The notes under the pieces: model-generated
What the model was told of the DNA's origin: nothing
Seen by the model: the letters and a program-made list of their open reading frames with translations, nothing else
Databases searched by the model: none
Source: Motilibacter rhizosphaerae
GTDB lineage: Bacteria > Actinomycetota > Actinomycetes > Motilibacterales > Motilibacteraceae
DNA: 64,000 bases
Direction: 5' to 3'
Assembly (NCBI RefSeq): GCF_004216915.1
Contig: NZ_SGXD01000001.1
Span: 744,001 to 808,000, forward strand
Position numbers and translations under genes: made by a program
In this document: in pieces, positions 41,006-54,876 of the stretch
How positions within the stretch are numbered: the first letter of the stretch is position 1
Layout of the letters: each line of letters starts with the position of its first letter

Positions 41006-42364
41006 TCAGCCCTTCGGCCAGCTCGCGTCGATGGCCTTCGTGGTGTCGGCGGTGCTCTGCCCCTCGACCCACTTGACGATCTGCTGCCAGAAGGTACCGG
41101 CGCCGACCGAGCTCGGCATCATGTCCGAACCGTCGAACCGGACGACCGCCTTCGGGTCGTGCAGGATCTGGGCCTGGAGCTTGTCGAACGGCTTGGCGTA
41201 GAGCGACATCGGCGCCAGGTTGTTCGGCGAGATGCTGCCGCCGAACTTGTAGCGATTGACGGCGTACTCCTGGCTCGCGGTGAACTCCTGCACGGCCTGC
41301 ACCTCGGGCCGCTGCGAGAAGGCCACCTCGAACTCACCCGCCACGAGGACGGGCTTCACCGTGGCGGGGTCGACCGCGGGGAGGTAGAAGGCCCAGACGT
41401 CACCGTCCGGCGCGACGTTCGCGCCCTTCGGCCACATCCCGCCGTAGAAGTCGGCCATGCGGTAGAGCGAGCACTTGCCCTCGACGACGCCCAGGCCCGA
41501 GGTCTGGAACGGCGTCGTGCCGATCTTGCCGGCGGCCTCGTGCACGAGCTTGTCGTCCTTGAGGTAGCTGCCGACGAGGTCGAACGTGCTCTGGATGCGC
41601 GGGTCGGCGAAGGGGACCGTGTGCGCGACCCAGCCGTCGTAGACGTCGAGCGGCTGGGTGCGCAGGAGGAAGTCCTCGATCCAGTCGGTGCCCGGCCAGC
41701 CGGTGTTGCCGCCGGATTCGAAGCCGGCGCACCACGGGGCCTTGCCCGACGCCGCGATCTTCTCGGTGAGGTTCCGCATGTCGCCGAAGGTGGCCGGAAC
41801 CTGCCAGCCGTTCTTCGCGAACTCCTTCGGGGAGTACCACACCAGCGACTTGACGTCGGCGGTCAGCGGGATGCCGTACTGCTTGTCCTTGTCCGACCCG
41901 TAGCCGATGAACTCCTTCGACCAGAGGGACGACGCCTTGGCAGCCAGCGCCGGCGGGAGGGGCTTCGCCGCTCCCGACTCGGCGAACTTCTTGATGAGGC
42001 CGGGCTGGTAGATCGTCGCCATGTCAGGAGCGTGCCCGGACTCGACGGCCTTCGTCAGATCGCCCTCGAAGTCGGCGTGCCCGTCCATCTTGACCGTGAT
42101 CCCCGTGCAGTCCATGAAGTTCTGCATGATCTGCGGGATCGCGACGACGTTGTTGCCGGCGCTGTGCATGTAGTTGACCGTCGTGCCGGCGTGGCCCATC
42201 CACGCGGCGTACGGCTTGCAGTCGATGCCGTCCGGCGTACGGCTGGCCGCGTCGACGCCCGTGCCTGCACTGCCGCACGCCGCGGTGACGGCGAGCGCTG
42301 CCGTAGCCGCCGTAGCGGCGAGCGTCCGGCGGAGGAAGCGCCGGGAGCTGACGGGAAGGTTCAT
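41006..42364 (-). CDS. Solitary extracellular solute-binding protein linked to a chemoreceptor
   Basis: A 452-residue binding protein of the sugar family 1. The N-terminus V-S-S-R-R-F-L-R-R-T-L (Tat-like twin Arg) is followed by an Ala/Thr-rich span and T-A-A-C, a weak lipobox. Mature features: N-Y-M-H-S-A-G-N-N-V-V, W-Y-S-P-K-E-F-A-K-N-G-W, G-N-T-G-W-P-G-T-D-W. Unlike the other two sugar-binding proteins, no permease genes are beside it; it follows a methyl-accepting chemotaxis gene by 28 bp in the same direction. It may present its ligand to that receptor (inference). ATG 42364 is preferred over 42379 because GGAG lies 10 bases upstream. Confidence 0.9.
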   Translation of the reverse strand: MNLPVSSRRFLRRTLAATAATAALAVTAACGSAGTGVDAASRTPDGIDCKPYAAWMGHAGTTVNYMHSAGNNVVAIPQIMQNFMDCTGITVKMDGHADFEGDLTKAVESGHAPDMATIYQPGLIKKFAESGAAKPLPPALAAKASSLWSKEFIGYGSDKDKQYGIPLTADVKSLVWYSPKEFAKNGWQVPATFGDMRNLTEKIAASGKAPWCAGFESGGNTGWPGTDWIEDFLLRTQPLDVYDGWVAHTVPFADPRIQSTFDLVGSYLKDDKLVHEAAGKIGTTPFQTSGLGVVEGKCSLYRMADFYGGMWPKGANVAPDGDVWAFYLPAVDPATVKPVLVAGEFEVAFSQRPEVQAVQEFTASQEYAVNRYKFGGSISPNNLAPMSLYAKPFDKLQAQILHDPKAVVRFDGSDMMPSSVGAGTFWQQIVKWVEGQSTADTTKAIDASWPKG

Positions 42365-42392
42365 GGTGGAGGTCTCCATCGTCGTGCGGAGG

Positions 42393-43979
42393 TCAGGCGG
42401 TGACGAAGCGGTGGACCGCGTCGCGCAGGTGCTGGGCGGTCGAGCTGAGGTCGTCAGCAGCCTGGCGGGCGGCCTTGCCGTCGTCGGCCGCGGTCGTGAC
42501 CGAGCCTGCGAGGTCGTCGATGGTGCCGGCGATCTCGTGCGTACGCATCGCGGCCTCGGTGACGTTGCGGCTCATCTCGCCGGTCGTCGCGGTCTGCTCC
42601 TCGACGGCGGCGGCGATGGAGATCTGGTGCTCGCTGATCTCCGCGATGATCCGGCTGATGCCGCTGATGGCCTCCACGGCCTGGATGCTCGTGCTCTGGA
42701 TCGCCTCGACGCGGCGCGCGATGTCCTCGGTGGCGCTGGCGGTCTCGCGGGCCAGGTCCTTCACCTCGCTCGCGACGACGGCGAAGCCCTTGCCGGCCTC
42801 ACCAGCGCGGGCGGCCTCGATGGTGGCGTTGAGCGCGAGCAGGTTGGTCTGTTCGGCGATCGCGGTGATGACCTTGACGACCTCACCGATCTCGGCGGAG
42901 GAGGCGCCGAGCTTGGTCACCGTGTCGGTGGTGTTCTCGACGGCCTCGACCGCCTCGCTGGCCACGCCCGCGGCCTTGTTGGCGCTCTCCGAGATCGACT
43001 GCATCGCGACGCCGGTCTCCTCGGCGCCCGCGGCGAGGGTCTGCACGTTGGCCGAGACCATCTCCGCGGAGGCGGTGACCAGGGACGCGCGGTCCGCCGC
43101 GGTCGCGGTCGAGCTGCCGATGCGGCCGCCGGAGGCCTGGACGCGCTCCGAGGCCTCGGTGACGCGGTCGGCCGCCTCCGTCAGAGCGGCCACGGTGTCG
43201 CGCATGGCCTGGCGGGCCTGCTCGTAGCCGTGCGCCATCTGCCCGATCTCGTCGTCGGACGGCACGAGGGCAGCGGCGGTGAGGTCGCCGGTCGCCATGC
43301 GGGCGAGGGCGCTCTGCACCTTGCGCACCGGGCCGACGATGGCCTGCGCCACGACGAGCGCGAGCGCCACGGAGATGCCCAGGCCGAGGAGGAGCACGAT
43401 GACGAGCAGGCGGATCGCGCTCGACTTGGCGCGCTGGATCTGCAGGCTGCCCTTGATCACCGCGTCGGACTCGATCTTCTCGATGCGGTCGAGGTTCTCG
43501 CTCGCGGCCGAGATCGCGCTGTTCTCGTTGGCGCGTGAGCCCTGGAAGGTCGCGACATCGCCCTTGCGGCCGGCGGGGAGCATCGTCGAGTCGCGGGTGT
43601 CGCGGTAGAACCCGACCGCGCTCTGGATCACGTCGTTGGTGCCCGCGCGGTGCGTGCTGTGCGCTGCGTACGCCGCCCACGCCTTGTCGTAGGCCGTGTC
43701 CGCCGCCTTGATGTCGGCCTCGGCCTGTCGGCGAGAGATGTCGTCGCTCAGGTTGATGTAGCCGAGGAGGGTGTTGTCCTCCTGCAGTAGGTTGTTGCGC
43801 GCCTCGTTGAGGCGCAGCGCCTGCTGCATGTGGCTGTCGGAGATGACCTTCGCGGTGTGCGCCACCGAGCGCAGCTGCAGGACACCGACGGCGCCCACGC
43901 CTGCGGTCGCGAGCCCCGCGACCAGGGTGACGACGAGCAGCTTTGCCCGTACGCCCAGATTGCGCCAACTAGCCAACAT
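42393..43979 (-). CDS. Methyl-accepting chemotaxis protein (chemoreceptor)
   Basis: A 528-residue receptor. One membrane span near residues 11-36, a periplasmic four-helix-bundle sensor (about 37-188), a second span (about 190-212), a HAMP domain (about 213-265), and the cytoplasmic signalling hairpin, whose tip is fully conserved: [19 protein letters not shown] and G-F-A-V-V-A-S-E-V. It ends without a CheR-docking pentapeptide. Being directly upstream of a solitary binding protein, it likely senses a sugar through it. ATG 43979 starts just before the first span. Confidence 0.94.
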   Translation of the reverse strand: MLASWRNLGVRAKLLVVTLVAGLATAGVGAVGVLQLRSVAHTAKVISDSHMQQALRLNEARNNLLQEDNTLLGYINLSDDISRRQAEADIKAADTAYDKAWAAYAAHSTHRAGTNDVIQSAVGFYRDTRDSTMLPAGRKGDVATFQGSRANENSAISAASENLDRIEKIESDAVIKGSLQIQRAKSSAIRLLVIVLLLGLGISVALALVVAQAIVGPVRKVQSALARMATGDLTAAALVPSDDEIGQMAHGYEQARQAMRDTVAALTEAADRVTEASERVQASGGRIGSSTATAADRASLVTASAEMVSANVQTLAAGAEETGVAMQSISESANKAAGVASEAVEAVENTTDTVTKLGASSAEIGEVVKVITAIAEQTNLLALNATIEAARAGEAGKGFAVVASEVKDLARETASATEDIARRVEAIQSTSIQAVEAISGISRIIAEISEHQISIAAAVEEQTATTGEMSRNVTEAAMRTHEIAGTIDDLAGSVTTAADDGKAARQAADDLSSTAQHLRDAVHRFVTA

Positions 43980-44360
43980 CCCGCACCCCTCCGAGTCCTG
44001 CGCTGTCCAGAGACGATCGGCGCCGGCCGCCGAGACCTGAGGGGAGTGCAGAGGGCGCGGGGGAGGGGCCCAAGACGTGCATGATCACGGGAGAAGAGGG
44101 CGAGCGGCCCACAACGTGCATGATCACGGGGAAGGGGAGGGGCCCCGCGCGGGGTCGGCGCCACCCCTCCCACCGTGATCATGCAGATCCTGGGCGCCCA
44201 GGACCTGCATGATCACGGGAGAAGAGGGCGAGCGGCCCAGGACGTGCATGATCACGGGCAAGGGGGAGGGGCCCCGCGCCGTGCGCGGGGCCCCTCGGAC
44301 GAGCGTGCTGCGGATGAGCGGCGCAGCAGGTGAGCAGTGGTGCGACTCGCTACGCGCGGG
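43980..44360. repeat. Gene-free repeat field with palindrome copy, half-sites and direct repeats
   Basis: About 380 bp with no gene. It holds one full palindrome (44173-44218, two 23-bp arms, one mismatch pair), three isolated half-sites reading CGTGCATGATCACGGG (44076-44091, 44115-44130, 44243-44258), and a direct repeat of about 73 bp: 44079-44151 is repeated at 44207-44280 with few changes. The remaining sequence is G-rich linker. It resembles the remains of repeated duplication of the palindromic element seen elsewhere in the window. Confidence 0.85.
44266..44296. terminator. Strong hairpin downstream of the beta-helix protein gene
   Basis: Perfect 14-bp arms: GAGGGGCCCCGCGC (44266-44279) and its complement (44283-44296), with a 3-base loop CGT. 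It lies 65 bp past the stop of the reverse-strand gene at 44361-47006 and upstream of the chemoreceptor gene on the same strand. A typical stable GC hairpin of a high-GC terminator, without a T-run. Confidence 0.7.
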
Positions 44361-47006
44361 TCACGGGTAGCTCACCACGTCGACCGGCACCGTGGCCGAC
44401 CCCTGCGCCGTGGCGCCGACGTCGTTGATCACGTGGGTGATCGTGCCGTTGCCGCCGAGGCTCACCGTCGCCATGTCGTGGAACTTCACGCCGGCGGTGT
44501 TCGGGACCTCGAACGCGTGGTACGCGTTGACCGAGGTGTTGACGTTGAAGTAGCAGTACGACCCCAGGCCCCACGCCTCGTGGGTGGTGACGCCCGGCGC
44601 GACCTTGTACGCCGCGTACCCGTTGGTCGTGGAGGTGCTCATCCAGGCGGCCTGGTTGGGGACGTCGTACGGCATCTCGTTCTGGAAGAAGATCGTGCGG
44701 CCGCGCTCGCCGTTCCAGAGCACCTCGAACTTCTGGTAGTGCTCGACGAACAGACCCGTGGCGATGACGTCGTTGCCGTTGACCGTGAGCCCGTTGGCGG
44801 CGGGGTTCGTGGTCCAGCCCACACCGGCGCCGTGGTCAGCGCGCCACGCCCAGATGTGGTCGATGATGACGTTGCCGCTGTTGACGACCAGGCTGTTGGT
44901 CGCGCTGCCCGGTCCGGCACCGCCGATCCGGAAGAACACGTCCTGGATGCTCGTCGGGTTGCTGGCGTGCGCGCCACCGGACCCGGCCGGACCGACCTGC
45001 AGCAGGGTGTCCGAGTTCGTGGTCCCTGCGTCGAAGAGCACGCCCTTGATGCGGACGCCGTCGACGTCAGCCACGTGCATCGCGTCCACACCGCCGTCGG
45101 GGATCAGCGTCGGCATGCCCACGCCGAGGACGGTGGTGCCGGCCTTCGTGACGTTGAGCGTCTGGTTCAGGTGGTAGACGCCCGGGGTGAAGAACAGGTT
45201 GCAGCCCTGGGCGAGGTAGCCGTTGAGCGTCGCCGCGCTGTCCGTGGGCTTGGCGACGTAGAACGTGCTCATCGGCACCGAGGTGCCCGGGGTCGAGCCG
45301 CCCGCCCAGCTGGCCTGCGACGCGTTCGTGCGCAGGGACGGCAGGAACACGCGGTACTTGCCGCTGCTGTCGACGTAGAGGTACGGCACGTCGCGCGACA
45401 CGGGGGTCGTGGACAGCGTCGTGAAGGGCGGGTTCGGGAAGCTCTGCGCCGGAGCGCCGCTCACCCCGCTGAACACCATGTTCCAGTTGGACCCGCTCCA
45501 GCTGCCGAAGCCCGAGTCCCGCGAGTACCACTGCTGCTGGCTCGCGGACGCGACCTGGCCGTCGACCTTCGTGTCGGCGATGTAGCCGCCCGAGGCCCAG
45601 CCGTAGCTCGCCGGGAAGAGGTCGAGGTTGCCCTTGACGTGGATCCGGCGGAACGGTGCGGCCTGCGCGACCGCCCAGCGGTCCTCGCCACCGTTCGCGG
45701 TGATGGCGAGGTTCTCGGCCGAGCGCCAGAAGTTCTGCGTTGCGTTGCCCGTGCCGTCGAAGGCGTCGACCGTGACGTTGCCGACGATGTTCGTGTCATC
45801 GGGGTTCTGGCCGAGGCCGAGGATCGAGGTGTAGTAGCCGATGTTGGCGTAGACGCCGTTGTAGGTGCCCGGCTTGAAGAACAGCGCGTCGCGGCGAGTG
45901 CCGAACTGGTTGAGCTTCTGCGCGTTGAAGACCTCGTCGAGCTTGGCCTGGATCGTGGCCGCGCTCATGCTCGGGTCGAAGACCGCGACGTTCGCCCCGA
46001 AGTCCGGGGTGTCCGACTGGGTCGGGCAGGCCGCCGGCGTCGTCCCACCGCCGCTGCCGGTGGTGTAGGCCTGGATCTCCCAGAGGCTGTAGCCGTACTG
46101 GGTGGCGCGGGTGGTGCCGTAGACGCGGAGGTAGCGCCCGGTGCCGGTGACGTTGAGGGTCTGGGTGCCGCCGGTGCCGGTGGTGGTCGAGTAGATGGGA
46201 GTCCAGGTGGCGGCGTCGGTGGAGGTCTGGAGCTGGAAGGCCTTGGCGTAGGCGGCTTCCCACTGCAGGACGACCTGGCAGAGGGTCTGGGGAGTGCCGA
46301 GGTCGATCTGGATCCACTGGGGGTCGGTGGCGGCGCTGGACCAGCGGGTGCCGGGGTTGCCGTCGACGGCGGCGCTGGCGGGGGTGCCGGCGTTCTCGGT
46401 GCTGGAGGCGGTGGCGGTCTTGCCCTGGGCGGCGTTGGTGGTGCCGCACGTGCCGCCGGTGCCGCCGCCGGTGGTGCCGGTGGTGCCGTAGACCTGGAAC
46501 TCCCACAGGCTGTAGCCGTAGGTGGTGGCGCGGGCGGTGCCGTACATGCGGACGTAGCGCCCGGTGCCGTTGACGGGGAGGGTCTGGGTGCCGCCGGTGC
46601 TGGTGGTGGTGCTGTAGACGGTGGTCCAGGTGGCGGCGTCGGTGCTGGTCTGGATCTGGAAGGCCTTGGCGTAGGCGGCTTCCCACTGCAGGGTGACCGA
46701 GGTGACGGTGGCGGTGGCGCCGAGGTCGACCTGGAGCCACTGGGGGTCGGAGAACGCGCTGGACCAGCGGGTGCCGGTGTTGCCGTCGACGGCGTTCGCC
46801 GCAGCGGAGCCGGCGTTCTCGGTCGAGGAGGCGGTCGCCGTCTTGCCCTGCGACAGCAGCGCATCAGCCGCGTGGGCGGGAGAGGTCGCCGTGATGGCGG
46901 CGACCGGGGCGAGCAGCAGGCCGGCGAGGGCGGCCGCGACCCGGCGCCCCCTCCTGCCGACGGACGTCCTCGTACGTGCTCGAGGACGGAGGGGTGCCAC
47001 AGGCAT
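44361..47006 (-). CDS. Secreted protein with two discoidin (F5/8 type C) domains and a parallel beta-helix domain
   Basis: An 881-residue secreted protein. Signal peptide about 1-46 (twin Arg clusters, then hydrophobic, ending A-H-A-A-D). Discoidin/CBM32-type domains lie at about 50-175 and 190-315, each starting Q-G-K-T-A-T-A-S-S-T-E-N-A-G and containing W-E-A-A-Y-A-K-A-F-Q; they bind carbohydrates. A right-handed beta-helix follows (about 335-881), with A-L-F-F-K-P-G-T-Y, D-H-I-W-A-W-R-A-D-H-G and E-V-L-W-N-G-E-R-G-R-T. As I recall, related actinobacterial proteins are sometimes labelled adenylyl cyclase, but no cyclase motif is visible. A polysaccharide-acting enzyme or adhesin is more likely; the substrate is unknown. 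Confidence 0.85.
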   Translation of the reverse strand: MPVAPLRPRARTRTSVGRRGRRVAAALAGLLLAPVAAITATSPAHAADALLSQGKTATASSTENAGSAAANAVDGNTGTRWSSAFSDPQWLQVDLGATATVTSVTLQWEAAYAKAFQIQTSTDAATWTTVYSTTTSTGGTQTLPVNGTGRYVRMYGTARATTYGYSLWEFQVYGTTGTTGGGTGGTCGTTNAAQGKTATASSTENAGTPASAAVDGNPGTRWSSAATDPQWIQIDLGTPQTLCQVVLQWEAAYAKAFQLQTSTDAATWTPIYSTTTGTGGTQTLNVTGTGRYLRVYGTTRATQYGYSLWEIQAYTTGSGGGTTPAACPTQSDTPDFGANVAVFDPSMSAATIQAKLDEVFNAQKLNQFGTRRDALFFKPGTYNGVYANIGYYTSILGLGQNPDDTNIVGNVTVDAFDGTGNATQNFWRSAENLAITANGGEDRWAVAQAAPFRRIHVKGNLDLFPASYGWASGGYIADTKVDGQVASASQQQWYSRDSGFGSWSGSNWNMVFSGVSGAPAQSFPNPPFTTLSTTPVSRDVPYLYVDSSGKYRVFLPSLRTNASQASWAGGSTPGTSVPMSTFYVAKPTDSAATLNGYLAQGCNLFFTPGVYHLNQTLNVTKAGTTVLGVGMPTLIPDGGVDAMHVADVDGVRIKGVLFDAGTTNSDTLLQVGPAGSGGAHASNPTSIQDVFFRIGGAGPGSATNSLVVNSGNVIIDHIWAWRADHGAGVGWTTNPAANGLTVNGNDVIATGLFVEHYQKFEVLWNGERGRTIFFQNEMPYDVPNQAAWMSTSTTNGYAAYKVAPGVTTHEAWGLGSYCYFNVNTSVNAYHAFEVPNTAGVKFHDMATVSLGGNGTITHVINDVGATAQGSATVPVDVVSYP
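46080..46860. repeat. Intragenic duplication encoding the two discoidin domains
   Basis: The two domain-coding halves (about 46080-46440 and 46500-46860) are close to identical at DNA level over long runs. For example, the 30-odd bases encoding A-Y-A-K-A-F at 46237-46268 recur at 46661-46692. Identity extends to third codon positions, so the duplication is recent or kept similar by gene conversion. Confidence 0.75.
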
Positions 47007-47052
47007 GGGGCCTGCCTCTCTGCAGGGGGAAGCCGTTCACGGCTTTCTACAA

Positions 47053-47107
47053 GACATGAAATGTCAGCCTCGGCCCACGAGCCGTCAAGAGCGCGGAAGC
47101 GCTTCGA
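47053..47107 (-). promoter_or_regulatory. Promoter region with two inverted repeats upstream of the beta-helix protein gene
   Basis: On the reverse strand a TTGACG box lies at 47083-47088. GAAGCGCTTC (47096-47105), a perfect palindrome with the CG-centred look of LacI-family operators, lies just upstream of it. Downstream, GACATGAAATGTC (47053-47065) is a second inverted repeat overlapping the expected -10 area. Together they suggest substrate-induced control of the secreted protein. The -10 element is not clear. Confidence 0.45.
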
Positions 47108-47164
47108 GCAGGACCGTTATGGTGTTGTGACCGGAATGCCCCCTCCGTGCTCCGGCCCTCCCCG

Positions 47165-49978
<2,814 letters not shown>

Positions 49979-50021
49979 CGCCCCCGCCCTCCCGCCTGGG
50001 CAGGTGCGCGCGCGGACCGCG

Positions 50022-50110
50022 GACTCCCTACGCCGGCATGACCCGTCTCAGGTTCGACGGTCGGACGGCGTCGGCGTCCCTCTCAGCCCGCGGCCCGGGC
50101 TCCCGTGTCG
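50022..50110 (-). ncRNA. TPP riboswitch (THI element)
   Basis: On the reverse strand the conserved thi-box pieces occur in order: GGGCTGAGAGGGA (50083-50095), GAACCTGA (50048-50055) and GGGTCATGCCGGCG (50031-50045). The 5' helix ACACGGGAGC pairs near the end. It stands directly before thiO and should turn down the thiO-thiS-thiG-tenA operon when thiamin pyrophosphate is plentiful. Outer limits approximate. Confidence 0.95.
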
Positions 50111-50145
50111 CGGAGCAGCCTAGCCGGGTGGCCTGCCGGCCCCGC

Positions 50146-51687
50146 TCAAGCCCCGCGGGTCGGCGCCGAGCTCCCCTCTCGCAGGTCGATGTCGCCGTGC
50201 CGCCGGGCACCGAGGCCTGCGGCGAGGCGGGCCTGGCGGCGCCCGTACGCGAAGTAGATGACCATGCCGAGCGCGAGCCAGATGACGAAGCGGAGCCAGG
50301 TCTCGAGCGTGAGGTTGGCCATGAGGTAGAGGCAGGCCAGCGCGGACAGCACGGGGACCACCGGCGAGAGGGGCACGGTGAACGCCCGCTTCACGTCGGG
50401 GCGGGTGTGCCGCAGGATCGGCACGGCCAGCGAGACGAGGACGAAGGCGAACAGCGTGCCGATGCTGACGAGGTTGGCGAGGTCGGCCAGCGGCACGAAG
50501 CCCGCGAGCAGGGCGACGAGCACGGTCACCACGACCGTGATCTTGTACGGCGTGCCGAAGCGCGGGTGGATCGCGGAGGACGCGCCCGGGAGCAGGCCGT
50601 CCCTCGTCATGGCGTAGCCGATGCGGCCCATCGCGACGAGGTCGACGAGCACGACGGTGGTGAGGCCGCAGACCGCGGCGACGTCGACGAAGTACGACGC
50701 CCAGCCCGCCCCGACGCTCTTGAAGGCGCTGGCGATGGCGGCGTTGTCGTCGATGTCCTTGTAGTTCACCATGCCGGTCAGCACGAACGAGACGCCGACG
50801 TAGAGCAGCAGCGAGATGCCGAGGGTGCCGAGCAGCCCGAGCGGCAGGTTGCGCTGCGGCTTGCGGGTCTCCTCGCTCATGTTCGCGACGGCTTCGAAGC
50901 CGGTGAAGCTGAAGAAGACCACGGCCATCGCGGTGAGGATGCCGCCGATGCCGTAGACCGCGGGGGAGACCCCGAGGACGGCCTCGACCAGGGTCTGCGA
51001 CGCGCCCGTGTCGCCCTTCGCCGGCTTCGACGGGGGGATGAACGGCGTGAGGTTGGAGCGCTTGATGTAGAACACGCCCACCGCGATGATGAACACGCAG
51101 ATCGCGACCTTGACGATGACGAGCCCCGTCGCCAGCCGCGCGGACTGCTTGATGCCGGTGTAGGCCACGGCCCCCAGCACCACTACCAGCGCGATCGCCC
51201 CGATGTTGACCGTGGAGCCGTCCTCCGCGAACAGCGACGACGGCAGGTGGAAGAGGTTCGCGAGGTAGCCCGACCAGGCGCGGGCCACGGACGCGGCCCC
51301 CAGCGAGAACTCCAGCACGAGGTCCCACCCGACGATCCAGGCGAAGATCTCGCCCATCGTCGCGTACGCGTAGGTGTAGGCGCTGCCCGCCGTCGGCACG
51401 CTGGAGGCGAGCTCGGCGTAGCAGAGGGCCGCGAGGAACGACGCGAGCCCGGCGAAGGCGAACGACAGCACGATCCCGGGGCCGGCGTGCTCCTTGGCCT
51501 GCACGCCGGTCAGCGTGAAGATGCCGGCACCGATGACGATGCCGATCCCGAAGCCGACGAGGTCGAGCGCTCCCAGGCGCTTCTTGAGGTGGCCGCCGCC
51601 GCTCTCGCCGGAGCCGGGGCCCTCCTCGTCACCGCCCTGCTCGAGGATGTCCTCGACGGGCTTGGTGCGGAAGAGATCGAGCGACAT
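50146..51687 (-). CDS. Amino acid permease, APC superfamily (cationic amino acid transporter-like)
   Basis: A 513-residue permease with 12 or more spans. The first helix region G-A-L-D-L-V-G-F-G-I-G-I-V-I-G-A-G-I-F contains the unwound substrate-binding Gly motif of the APC fold; F-S-F-T-G-F-E-A-V-A-N-M-S-E-E in helix 6 is typical of the CAT/YfnA group. Amino acids are the likely substrate. The Gly/Ser-rich N-terminal leader before span 1 is cytoplasmic. It follows the neighbouring permease gene on the same strand after 65 bp. ATG 51687 has only a distant GGAGGGG. Confidence 0.9.
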   Translation of the reverse strand: MSLDLFRTKPVEDILEQGGDEEGPGSGESGGGHLKKRLGALDLVGFGIGIVIGAGIFTLTGVQAKEHAGPGIVLSFAFAGLASFLAALCYAELASSVPTAGSAYTYAYATMGEIFAWIVGWDLVLEFSLGAASVARAWSGYLANLFHLPSSLFAEDGSTVNIGAIALVVVLGAVAYTGIKQSARLATGLVIVKVAICVFIIAVGVFYIKRSNLTPFIPPSKPAKGDTGASQTLVEAVLGVSPAVYGIGGILTAMAVVFFSFTGFEAVANMSEETRKPQRNLPLGLLGTLGISLLLYVGVSFVLTGMVNYKDIDDNAAIASAFKSVGAGWASYFVDVAAVCGLTTVVLVDLVAMGRIGYAMTRDGLLPGASSAIHPRFGTPYKITVVVTVLVALLAGFVPLADLANLVSIGTLFAFVLVSLAVPILRHTRPDVKRAFTVPLSPVVPVLSALACLYLMANLTLETWLRFVIWLALGMVIYFAYGRRQARLAAGLGARRHGDIDLREGSSAPTRGA

Positions 51688-51752
51688 GGGCCGGGAGTAC
51701 CCCTCCGCCACGCATCCCAAGCGTCCCCGCAGGTCACCCGGGCGAGTGGCGG

Positions 51753-53693
<1,941 letters not shown>

Positions 53694-53700
53694 GCCGCTC

Positions 53701-54819
53701 CTAGCGCAGGCCGAGCAGCTCGACGGCCCGGCGCGCGGCCGGCCCCCCCGAGCCGCGTGCCGCGTCGAGGGCGCGGGGCACGTCCAGGCCGTCGAGCAGG
53801 GCGGCGTCGACCTCGGCGGCCCCGCTGGCGCTCCCGGGCCGGCCCGCTGCCGCGTGCAGCTCCTCGACGGTGGCGGCCGCCTGCTCGAGCAGCGCCGGGG
53901 AGTACTCCCAGTGCTCCTCGGGCCGGCGGGCGAGGCAGAGCAGCCGCACCGCGGAGGGCGTCGTGGAGGCGAGGAGCTGGTCGACGAGGACGAGGTTGCC
54001 CGTCGACTTCGCCATCTTCGCGCCGTCGACGCTGACGACGCCCGGTCGCAGCCACGCCCGCGCGAAGGGGACCACGCCGGTCGCCGTCTCGGCGAGCAGC
54101 GCCTCGACGGCGTGGTGCGGGTAGGCGAGGTCGGCGCCACCGAGGTGCAGGTCGACCGTGCCGTACGCGCCGAGGACCATCGCCGCGCACTGGGCGTGCC
54201 ACCCGGGGCGCCCCGGGCCCCACGGGCTCGGCCAGACGACCTCGTCGCCCTCCCTGCCCCCGAGCCAGACCGGGGTGTCGAGCGGGTGCTCCTTGGCCGG
54301 GTCGTCCGGCTCGTCGCCGAACTCCCGGCTGAGCTCCAGGGCGCGCGCCTCGTCGACCCCCGCCCGCTCCGCCGCGGCGGCGGCGCGTGCGTAGACCGTG
54401 CCGCCGACGACGTACGCCGCGCCCAGGTCGACGAGGGCGGCGGCCAGCGCGATGACCTGCCGGACGCTCCGCCGCGCCGTGGGCTCGTGGTCCGGCAGGC
54501 GCACGCCGAGCGCGGACATCGTCACGTCGAAGGCGAAGCGCTGGCGGCTCGCGAGCAGGTCGTACGGCTCGCCGCTCCTCCGCGCAGCGGCCAGCAGGGC
54601 CTCGTCCACGTCGGTGACGTTGCGGGTGAGCTCGACCTTGCTGCCGGTGGCGCGCAGCACGCGCGCGGCGAGGTCGGACCACAGGAAGGTGGAGGCGTGA
54701 CCGAGGTGGGTCACGTCGTACGGCGTGATGCCGCAGACGTACATCCGCACGGGACCCACGGTGTGCAGCGGGCGACCGCCGAGCCGCAGGGGTGCGGGAG
54801 GAGCGTCAGGGCGGTTCAC
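53701..54819 (-). CDS. MshC-like cysteine ligase (mycothiol ligase / cysteinyl-tRNA synthetase family)
   Basis: A 372-residue class-I synthetase-fold protein. The phrase [17 protein letters not shown] carries the HIGH-type motif in the form typical of MshC, which joins Cys to GlcN-inositol in mycothiol synthesis. The KMSKS motif is K-M-A-K-S. The zinc residues Cys (VCG), Cys (W-H-A-Q-C) and His (Y-P-H-H) are kept, but the normally following Glu is Ala. It is short (MshC is about 410) and lacks part of the N-terminus. It may be a diverged paralogue. GTG 54819 is the most likely start; a longer frame reaches 54894. Confidence 0.78.
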   Translation of the reverse strand: MNRPDAPPAPLRLGGRPLHTVGPVRMYVCGITPYDVTHLGHASTFLWSDLAARVLRATGSKVELTRNVTDVDEALLAAARRSGEPYDLLASRQRFAFDVTMSALGVRLPDHEPTARRSVRQVIALAAALVDLGAAYVVGGTVYARAAAAAERAGVDEARALELSREFGDEPDDPAKEHPLDTPVWLGGREGDEVVWPSPWGPGRPGWHAQCAAMVLGAYGTVDLHLGGADLAYPHHAVEALLAETATGVVPFARAWLRPGVVSVDGAKMAKSTGNLVLVDQLLASTTPSAVRLLCLARRPEEHWEYSPALLEQAAATVEELHAAAGRPGSASGAAEVDAALLDGLDVPRALDAARGSGGPAARRAVELLGLR

Positions 54820-54876
54820 GCTCCTGATCCTGCCACCTGGTGCGGGCAGCGCCCGGGGCCGGCCGAGGTGCGCCCG

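Noticed and set aside
42393-43538. Forward-strand open frame opposite the chemoreceptor gene
   Set aside because: It is the mirror of the helical MCP coding sequence with low-complexity Ala/Arg/Leu composition and no domain.
43980-44360. Possible CRISPR array, because of several short repeats
   Set aside because: Repeats are palindromic arms with irregular spacing and no uniform spacers, there are too few copies, and no cas gene is near.
44361-47006. Adenylyl cyclase
   Set aside because: No cyclase catalytic residues are visible; the sequence is a signal peptide, two discoidin domains and a beta-helix.
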